Source of the DNA: an uncultured Pelagibacteraceae bacterium
GTDB lineage: Bacteria > Pseudomonadota > Alphaproteobacteria > Pelagibacterales > Pelagibacteraceae
DNA: 64,000 nucleotides
Assembly: GCA_902539445.1 (NCBI GenBank)
Contig: CACBIY010000004.1
Span: 1 to 64,000, forward strand
Direction: 5' to 3'
The position numbers and the translations under genes were made by a program. The notes under the pieces were generated by a model. The model saw only the letters and a list, made by a program, of their open reading frames with translations. It searched no databases and had not been told where the DNA came from. Below, piece after piece: positions 57,898 through 64,000 of the stretch. Position 1 is the stretch's first letter, and each line of letters starts with the position of its first letter.

Positions 57898-60672
57898 TTA
57901 ATGTAATGTACCCCAATTTTCTCCGGTGTTTAAATCTACTGTAAGAGGTATTGAGAAAGAATGTTGATCACTCTCAGCAACGCTAGACATTTCTTCAATT
58001 ATCACTTTGGATATTTTTTTTACTTCATTTTTGGGACTTTCAAAAATCAGTTCATCATGGATTTGAAGTAACATCTTTGTTTTGTTGAGTTTTTGCTCCT
58101 TTAATTTTTTATCAATTCTTATCATTGCTAATCTCATTATTTCAGCAGCCGACCCTTGTATTGGAGCATTAATTGCTGCACGTTCTTGAAAGTTTCTTAC
58201 ATTATAATTTTTATCATTTATATTTATAAAATGAGATCTTCTTCCAAAAATATTACTTACATAACCACTTTTTCTACAAAATTTAATTGTTCGATCCATA
58301 TAAACTTTTATTTCGGGGAACTTTGAGAAATATGAATTTAAAAACTCTTCTGCTTCAAAATTAGAGACATTTATTTGCTTCGCTAATCCATACTGCGAAA
58401 TTCCGTAAATTATTCCAAAATTTATGGCTTTAGCCTTTCTTCTTTGATCTTGATTCACCTTATTAATATCAATATTAAAAATTTGGCTAGCAGTTAGAGA
58501 GTGTATATCCTCATTATTTTGAAAAGCTTTTTTTAATTCTTTAACATCAGCCAAATCAGCTAAAATTCTCATTTCAATTTGATTATAGTCTGCTGAAATC
58601 AAAATATTATCCTTGTCAGCAACAAAAGCTTTGCGAATATCTCTGCCATCTTCTGATTTAATTGGAATATTTTGCAAGTTAGGATCACTTGAAGCTAATC
58701 GTCCTGTAGTCGTTGCTGCTAATAAAAAAGAAGTATGAACTTTTTTTGTATCAGGATTAATATGTTCGGGTAATGAGTCTGAATAGGTATTTTTAAGTTT
58801 TGAAACTTGCCGCCAGTCCAGGACTAATTGTGGAAATTTATGACCTTTAAAAGCTAGATCTTCTAGTACTGAGGCACTTGTTGCAAAACTTCCCTTTTTA
58901 GTTTTTTTTAAGTCTGCAATCTTAAGATCATTGTATAAAATTTCACCCAGCTGTTTTGGAGAAGCAATATTAAACTCCTTTTTGGAGAGTTTAAAAACTT
59001 CTTTCTGAATTTTTTCAATTTTTTTTTCAAATTTTGTAGATAATGTTTTGAGAAACTTTTTATCAACTTTAATACCGTGTATTTCCATATCAGCTAAAAT
59101 TCTAAGTAATGGCTTTTCAAAAATTTCATAAATATTAATCATTTTTTCTTCTTTCAAACTTTTATAAAATTTTTTATATAGTCTATAAGTTATGTCAGCG
59201 TCCTCAGCGGCATAATCTTTTGCTTTTTCTAAATCGACTTCACTAAAATTTATCTGTTTCTTTCCAGAACCAACTAATTCTTTGAATTTTATTGTTTTAT
59301 GATTCAGATGAATTTCAGATAACGTATCCATATTGTGTCTATTTTTTCCAGCATCAAGCACATAAGACATGAGCATGGTATCCTCCATCGCTGATAGCGT
59401 TATCCCATGATTAAAAAATACAATAAAATCGAATTTGATATTTTGACCTATTTTTTTGATACTAGGATCTTCAAGTAAAGGTTTTAATTTTTTAAGCACT
59501 ATGTCTTTATCAATGCATTTTTTTGAATTATGTCCTATTGGTATATAACAAGCCTTTCCAATCTTAGAGCTCAAAGATACTCCAACTAAATCAGCTTGAT
59601 GAGGATCTAAAGAATTTGTTTCTGTATCAACTGCAACTTCTCCTATTTCTTCAGCCTCCTTAATCCATTCATCAATTTTACTGTGCTCTGTAATTAGAAA
59701 ATAATTTTTTTTATCAATTTCAACTTTTTTTTCCTTTAATTGAATATCTTTTTTTTCACCACTAAAATCTGGCTCCCCATAAGCAGAAATAGCAGAGCTA
59801 AGTAATCTATTAAACTCCATTTCTCTTAGAAATTTATAAAGTTTATCTTTATCAATTCTTTTTAACTCAAAATCATTGAGTTTCATTTCAATTGGAGCAT
59901 CGTGCTTTAATGTTACTAATTTTTTACTTATTAAAGCTTTATCTTTGTTGTTTAGTAAAGTCTCTCTTCTCTTATTTTGTTTGATTTCATCTGCTGATTT
60001 TAAAAGTGTCTCTAAATCACCATACTTATTAATTAATTCTGCTGCAGTTTTTACACCAATGCCAGGAACTCCAGGAACATTATCACTGCTATCCCCAGCT
60101 AGAGCCTGAACATCTATAACTTTGTCTGGATCTACTCCAAATTTGTTTTTTACATCCTCATTAGAGATGAACTTATTTTTCATTGGATCAAAAATACGAA
60201 CATTTTTTCTATATAATTGCATTAAATCTTTATCTGATGAAACTATTGTTACCTTTGCTCCTTTTTTTAAAATCTGATCAACATAAGTTGCAATTAAATC
60301 GTCTGCTTCATAATTAACTAATTCAACAGAGGGTAAATTAAAGGCTAAAACCGATTTTCTTATATATTCAAATTGTGGTGCTAAGTCATCTGGTGCCTCA
60401 GATCGATTGGCTTTGTAATCACTATAAATTTCATTTCTAAAAGTTTTTCTAGCTGAATCAAAAATAACAGCAAAATGAGTCGGTTTCTGAAGATTTTCAT
60501 TTGATTTTGAGTCTTCAAGAAGTTTAAACAACATGCTGCAAAAACCACTTACTGCTCCAGTCGGTAATCCATCACTTTTTCGAGTTAATGGTGGTAAGGC
60601 ATAATATGCTCTAAATATATAACCTGATCCATCTATAAGATAAAAATGATCTGTTTTTTGAATCTTATTCAT
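57898..60672 (-). CDS. polA: DNA polymerase I
   Basis: Repair and Okazaki-fragment polymerase of 924 residues. The N-terminal 5'-3' exonuclease domain (1-290) has its acidic residues, the 3'-5' exonuclease site is DTETNSLD with Asp349 and Glu351 intact, and the polymerase domain shows DYNQIEMRI, RRKAKAINFGIIYG and the HDE at 872-874. So both exonucleases appear active, unlike some proteobacterial PolA that lost proofreading residues. Confidence 0.97.
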   Translation of the reverse strand: MNKIQKTDHFYLIDGSGYIFRAYYALPPLTRKSDGLPTGAVSGFCSMLFKLLEDSKSNENLQKPTHFAVIFDSARKTFRNEIYSDYKANRSEAPDDLAPQFEYIRKSVLAFNLPSVELVNYEADDLIATYVDQILKKGAKVTIVSSDKDLMQLYRKNVRIFDPMKNKFISNEDVKNKFGVDPDKVIDVQALAGDSSDNVPGVPGIGVKTAAELINKYGDLETLLKSADEIKQNKRRETLLNNKDKALISKKLVTLKHDAPIEMKLNDFELKRIDKDKLYKFLREMEFNRLLSSAISAYGEPDFSGEKKDIQLKEKKVEIDKKNYFLITEHSKIDEWIKEAEEIGEVAVDTETNSLDPHQADLVGVSLSSKIGKACYIPIGHNSKKCIDKDIVLKKLKPLLEDPSIKKIGQNIKFDFIVFFNHGITLSAMEDTMLMSYVLDAGKNRHNMDTLSEIHLNHKTIKFKELVGSGKKQINFSEVDLEKAKDYAAEDADITYRLYKKFYKSLKEEKMINIYEIFEKPLLRILADMEIHGIKVDKKFLKTLSTKFEKKIEKIQKEVFKLSKKEFNIASPKQLGEILYNDLKIADLKKTKKGSFATSASVLEDLAFKGHKFPQLVLDWRQVSKLKNTYSDSLPEHINPDTKKVHTSFLLAATTTGRLASSDPNLQNIPIKSEDGRDIRKAFVADKDNILISADYNQIEMRILADLADVKELKKAFQNNEDIHSLTASQIFNIDINKVNQDQRRKAKAINFGIIYGISQYGLAKQINVSNFEAEEFLNSYFSKFPEIKVYMDRTIKFCRKSGYVSNIFGRRSHFININDKNYNVRNFQERAAINAPIQGSAAEIMRLAMIRIDKKLKEQKLNKTKMLLQIHDELIFESPKNEVKKISKVIIEEMSSVAESDQHSFSIPLTVDLNTGENWGTLH

Positions 60673-60718
60673 TAAAATTTAATATAGATTAAAGATAAAA
60701 ATAAGAGTATTATTTTTT

Positions 60719-61270
60719 ATGGAACTTATAAAGCAAAATACTCAAAACCAGCTTGTAAAATCATTATTGATTATCTTTATAGGTTCAATAATTCTTACAA
60801 TTTCAGCCAAAATCAAGATACCTTTTTATCCAGTTCCAATGACTATGCAAACATTCATAGTTTTATTTTTAGGTATTAGCTTTGGATATAAAATAGCTAT
60901 AGCCACTGTAAGTTTATACTTATTAGAAGGTATATTAGGTTTACCAGTATTTTCTAATTCTCCTGAAAGAGGAATTGGTTTAGCTTATTTTACAGGTCCA
61001 ACAATGGGGTATTTAATTGGATTTCTAACAGCGTGTTTTTTAGCCTCATTCATAAAAAATGATGATAATTATTTTTTAATTTTTTTTAAATTAATATTTT
61101 CAGTTTCAACAATTTATATTCTAGGTATTCTATGGCTAGGTACATTAATTGGTTGGGATAAACCTATTTTAGAATTAGGTGTATTGCCTTTTTTAGTTGC
61201 TGAAATTTTTAAAATTTGTCTACTTACTTTAATAGCAAAAAAAATTATAAAATTTAGAAAATTTATTTAG
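60719..61270 (+). CDS. bioY: Biotin transporter BioY
   Basis: The substrate-binding S component of an energy-coupling-factor biotin transporter, 183 residues with about six helices. KIPFYPVPMTMQTF (29-42) and GPTMGYLIGF are diagnostic. No EcfA or EcfT genes are in this window, so it either works alone or uses units elsewhere. Suggests biotin scavenging, in line with vitamin-poor streamlined genomes. Overlaps the convergent regA gene by 8 bases. Confidence 0.92.
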   Translation: MELIKQNTQNQLVKSLLIIFIGSIILTISAKIKIPFYPVPMTMQTFIVLFLGISFGYKIAIATVSLYLLEGILGLPVFSNSPERGIGLAYFTGPTMGYLIGFLTACFLASFIKNDDNYFLIFFKLIFSVSTIYILGILWLGTLIGWDKPILELGVLPFLVAEIFKICLLTLIAKKIIKFRKFI

Positions 61271-61826
61271 GTGATCTTTTAGATAATATTCTTTGAAGAG
61301 TTCTTCTGTGCATTTTAAGCCTTCTTGCTGTCTCTGAAACGTTTCTATTACATAATTCAAATACTCTATGAATATGTTCCCATTTAACCCGATCTGCTGA
61401 CATTGGATTTTCAGGTGGTGCAGCTTTTTTTGATGGATCTGCTAATAACGCTTTTTCTACATCGTCTGCATCTGCTGGTTTAGCTAAATAGTCAATAGCA
61501 CCCTCTTTGATTGCAGCTACAGCAGTTGGAATATTTCCGTATCCAGTTAACATTATGATTCGACTTAGTGAATTTGATGATTGAATTTCCTTTACAACCT
61601 CTAATCCGTTTCCATCATTTAACCTTAGGTCAACTACTGCAAAACCTGGTTTTTTCACTTTAACCATGTCTTTACCTTTTTGCACACTCTCAGCTTGTAA
61701 AACTTCAAACCCCTTCTTTTCCATCGCTCTAGCTAATCTCTCCCTAAAAGGATTATCATCATCCACTATTAATAAGGATTTATTGTCAAAATCAGCCAGA
61801 TTTTGTAATGGAGCTTGGTTTTTCAT
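61263..61826 (-). CDS. regA: ActR/RegA/PrrA-type response regulator
   Basis: A 187-residue redox-type regulator: receiver domain with acidic DDD (22-24), phosphoacceptor Asp66 in VVDLRLNDG, and a Fis-type helix-turn-helix at the C-terminus (RVKWEHIHRV to QRIL). This is the ActR/RegA/PrrA layout. No RegB kinase is in the window. Divergent from the ornithine decarboxylase over 148 bases that contain a perfect palindrome. Confidence 0.92.
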   Translation of the reverse strand: MKNQAPLQNLADFDNKSLLIVDDDNPFRERLARAMEKKGFEVLQAESVQKGKDMVKVKKPGFAVVDLRLNDGNGLEVVKEIQSSNSLSRIIMLTGYGNIPTAVAAIKEGAIDYLAKPADADDVEKALLADPSKKAAPPENPMSADRVKWEHIHRVFELCNRNVSETARRLKMHRRTLQRILSKRSPK

Positions 61827-61880
61827 GACCTAAATATGGATATTTTTTTCCACAATTCAATAGGCCATTATTTGCTTTAC

Positions 61881-61898
61881 ATTGAATAACTATTCAAT
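61881..61898. promoter_or_regulatory. Perfect 8-base palindrome, candidate operator
   Basis: ATTGAATA (61881-61888) and TATTCAAT (61891-61898) separated by AC. A third half-site ATTCAAT lies at 61855-61861. Both sit in the intergenic region between regA and the decarboxylase. Could be a regulator site or an RNA hairpin of eight A/T-rich pairs; no regulator is known. Confidence 0.45.
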
Positions 61899-61974
61899 TA
61901 ATTGCTCGAATATTAAAGTTTTTTTTAAATAAAAGACTTTTTTTTTGTTAAATTTTTTTTGGGGGGCATTTAAA

Positions 61975-63159
61975 ATGCAAAAATTTAAGTCAGTTGAAGA
62001 ATTAGTAAATCAACTGAAACCGGAAAAACCTGTCTATTGTATAAGGAAGAATTCTATTCTTTCTGCTTCAAAATTCTTTCAGAAGAAATTTCCAGGGAAA
62101 ATACTATATGCTGTAAAAACTAATCCCCATCCTGAAGTTATCAAAACTTTGATAAGAAGTGGAATTAATCAATTTGATGTTGCGTCTATCGAAGAAATCA
62201 AAGCAGTGAGGAAATTTGATAATACTGCAAAATGTTCCTTTATGCATACAGTTAAAAGTAGAGAGAGTATTAAAGAAGCATATTTTAATTTTGGAATAAA
62301 AACTTTCGCTTTAGATACTAAAGATGAATTAATAAAAATTATCGAAACAACAGACAATGCTAAAGATTTAGAACTATTTATTAGAGTTGCTGTTTCCAAT
62401 GAACATGCTGAAATAGATTTATCAAAAAAATTCGGTGCTTTAAATTCTGAAGCTTCAGGACTATTAAGACTTGCAAAACTTCATTCAAAAAAAATTGGCT
62501 TAAGTTTTCATGTTGGTTCCCAATGTATGCATCCAATTTCATACTCTAAAGGAATTAATGAAGTGGGAAATATAATTAAAAAAACTAAAATAATTCCAGA
62601 TTATATTAATATCGGTGGAGGCTTCCCGACAATTTATCCTGATCTTGTGCCTCTATCTTTGGAAAGTTATATGGAGGAAATTAAAAAAAGTTTAGAAAAT
62701 TTAAATCTAAAAAATATGCCTCAAATAATTTGTGAACCTGGAAGAGCTTTAGTTGCGGAAAGTGGATCAACAATCGTGAGAGTTAATTTAAGAAAAAAAC
62801 AAAAACTCTATATTAATGATGGTACTTACGGCACACTTTTTGATGCTGGAACACCTAATATAGTTTTTCCATCAAAATTAATTAAAGAAAATTCAAGTAA
62901 AATTATTTCAAAGAAAATGACTGCATTTGATTTTTATGGACCAACATGTGACAGTATGGATTATATGAAGGGTCCTTTCCTACTTCCAAATAATATTAAA
63001 GAAAATGATTATATTGAACTTGGTCAATTAGGATCATATGGTTTAACTTTTAGAACTCAATTTAATGGTTATTACTCTGATGAGATTTATGAGGTTGATG
63101 ATAAACCAATAATGTCTATGTATGATAAGAATTCAGACAAAGCTACTCTAGTTGCTTAA
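61975..63159 (+). CDS. Ornithine/lysine decarboxylase, alanine-racemase fold
   Basis: A PLP decarboxylase of 394 residues that makes putrescine (or cadaverine). Lys48 in YAVKTNPHP is the PLP lysine, HVGSQ and GGGFP bind the cofactor phosphate, EPGRALV is conserved, and the catalytic Cys325 is in GPTCDSMD. I start it at the ATG at 61975; extension to 61945 would need a TTG start and reads through a TTTTTTTTGGGGGG tract. The stop overlaps the next gene's ATG (TAATG). Confidence 0.92.
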   Translation: MQKFKSVEELVNQLKPEKPVYCIRKNSILSASKFFQKKFPGKILYAVKTNPHPEVIKTLIRSGINQFDVASIEEIKAVRKFDNTAKCSFMHTVKSRESIKEAYFNFGIKTFALDTKDELIKIIETTDNAKDLELFIRVAVSNEHAEIDLSKKFGALNSEASGLLRLAKLHSKKIGLSFHVGSQCMHPISYSKGINEVGNIIKKTKIIPDYINIGGGFPTIYPDLVPLSLESYMEEIKKSLENLNLKNMPQIICEPGRALVAESGSTIVRVNLRKKQKLYINDGTYGTLFDAGTPNIVFPSKLIKENSSKIISKKMTAFDFYGPTCDSMDYMKGPFLLPNNIKENDYIELGQLGSYGLTFRTQFNGYYSDEIYEVDDKPIMSMYDKNSDKATLVA

Positions 63160-64000
63160 TGTCAGAAAATAAAAATCTTGGTCACAACAGTAAAAAAGAT
63201 TTCTTAAAAAAACCTGTAGAACATATTGATATTACATCATTCGATTCTAGAAAAATTATTTCTTCCATGGAAAAAATGTCTTTTGTTTCAAGAGAAACGG
63301 CAAACGCAGCCAATATTTATAATGAAATGTTGAAAGACAAAGAATGCACAATTTTTTTAACATTAGCAGGTTCAACATCTGCCGCAGGCTGTATGAATAT
63401 TTATAAAGATTTAGTTAAATATAATATGGTCGATGCAATAGTAGCGACTGGCGCTTCAATAATTGATATGGATTTTTTTGAAGCTCTTGGTTTTAAACAC
63501 TATCAAGGATCTCAATTCCAAGATGATACTGAATTAAGAAAAAATTATATCGATAGAATTTACGACACATACATAGACGAAGATGAGTTACAGATTTGTG
63601 ATAAAAAAATATGTGAAATCGCGGATACCTTGGAACCTAGAAGCTATACATCCAGAGAATTTATTAAAGAAATGGGTAAATATTTAAAAAAAAATTCTAT
63701 TAAAAAAGACTCTTTGATAGAAACAGCATACGATAATGATGTTCCAATTTTTTGCCCTGCTTTCACCGACTCCAGTGCTGGATTTGGTTTAGTTATACAT
63801 CAAGAAAAAAATCCAAAAAAGCATATGACTATCGACTCTATTAGAGAATTTAGAGAATTGACTGAAATTAAAATACGCTCGAAGGGATCAGGTTTATTTA
63901 TGATTGGTGGTGGTGTTCCAAAAAATTTTATTCAAGACACCGTAATTTGTGCTGAATTATTAGGCAAGGAAGTTGACATGCATAAATATGCGGTGCAAAT
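63159..64000 (+). CDS. Deoxyhypusine-synthase-like protein, 3' end outside window
   Basis: The first 280 codons are visible. The frame gives PVEHIDITSFDSRKIISSM, the FLTLAGSTSAAGCMNIYKDL segment, a GASIIDMDFFEALG stretch and the NAD-binding-type GGGVPKNFIQDT, all characteristic of the deoxyhypusine synthase superfamily. Bacteria lack the eIF5A target of the eukaryotic enzyme, and its translational coupling to ornithine decarboxylase suggests a polyamine product such as homospermidine or spermidine. The active-site Lys region lies outside the window, so this cannot be settled. Confidence 0.85.
   Translation, partial: MSENKNLGHNSKKDFLKKPVEHIDITSFDSRKIISSMEKMSFVSRETANAANIYNEMLKDKECTIFLTLAGSTSAAGCMNIYKDLVKYNMVDAIVATGASIIDMDFFEALGFKHYQGSQFQDDTELRKNYIDRIYDTYIDEDELQICDKKICEIADTLEPRSYTSREFIKEMGKYLKKNSIKKDSLIETAYDNDVPIFCPAFTDSSAGFGLVIHQEKNPKKHMTIDSIREFRELTEIKIRSKGSGLFMIGGGVPKNFIQDTVICAELLGKEVDMHKYAVQ

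Noticed and set aside
61827-61974. speF-type RNA element before the decarboxylase
   Set aside because: The leader is too short and lacks a C-rich strand able to pair with the GGGGGG tract.

Overview
This is a 64 kb stretch of a very AT-rich (roughly 30% GC by eye), extremely compact bacterial chromosome. Protein content and gene order point to an alphaproteobacterium of the SAR11 / Pelagibacter type. The evidence is the coxB-coxA-ctaB-small ORF-ctaG-coxC order, a DUF2093 protein, a BamF-type (DUF3035) lipoprotein beside lspA, an ActR/RegA-type regulator, Lys/Asn/Ile-heavy proteins, junctions of a few bases or overlapping, and no gap over 300 bases. I saw no rRNA, tRNA, CRISPR array, insertion sequence, prophage or pseudogene. 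The assignment to SAR11 is inference from these traits.

Layout. 1-4546 (minus): terminal aa3-type cytochrome oxidase operon with its assembly genes; coxC runs off the left edge. 4607-8515: rsmE, a HAD hydrolase, a double CDGSH Fe-S protein, pirin, a quinone oxidoreductase and a DUF2721 membrane protein. 8547-14185 (plus): ubiA followed by a lipid A / Kdo block (MsbA-like ABC exporter, waaA, lpxK, LpxL-like acyltransferase). 14190-22623: DUF2093, purD, rsmD, pgi, bamF, lspA, ileS, ribF and a HAD-IIA phosphatase. 22693-26826: groES-groEL behind a heat-shock-type promoter, an isolated 38-codon basic peptide gene between two terminators, and typA. 26823-39567: mixed envelope, redox and peptidase genes (YczE-like protein, DUF6134, FAD oxidoreductase, tldE-tldD, DCC protein, two unknown proteins including a Lys-rich coiled-coil protein, cfa, a DapA-family protein, a GT9 glycosyltransferase, a Tim14-like J protein and a prolyl oligopeptidase).

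39577-45196: an hsp20 gene behind a second heat-shock-type promoter and a leader that resembles a ROSE RNA thermometer, then a lipoprotein, a purine permease with a convergent phosphoribosyltransferase, a GT17 glycosyltransferase, DUF1330, a DNA glycosylase and an EamA transporter. 45232-50497 (plus): msrA, a mercaptopyruvate-type sulfurtransferase, and an RND pump whose adaptor lacks the usual alpha-hairpin. 50487-60672: lytic transglycosylase-like lipoprotein, VanZ-like protein, gpmA, a murU-amgK-tsaE module, ahcY, a ChvG/ChvI-like two-component pair and polA. 60719-64000: bioY, regA/actR, then across a palindrome-bearing intergenic region an ornithine decarboxylase translationally coupled to a deoxyhypusine-synthase-like gene that runs off the right edge.

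Most of the window is streamlined core metabolism. I found no clear multi-gene novel system. The best leads are the RpoH-like promoter plus ROSE-like leader of hsp20, the hairpin-less RND adaptor, the ODC plus DHS-like pair in an organism type with no known eIF5A target, the Lys-rich protein at 32664-33863, and two small genes (41 and 38 codons).
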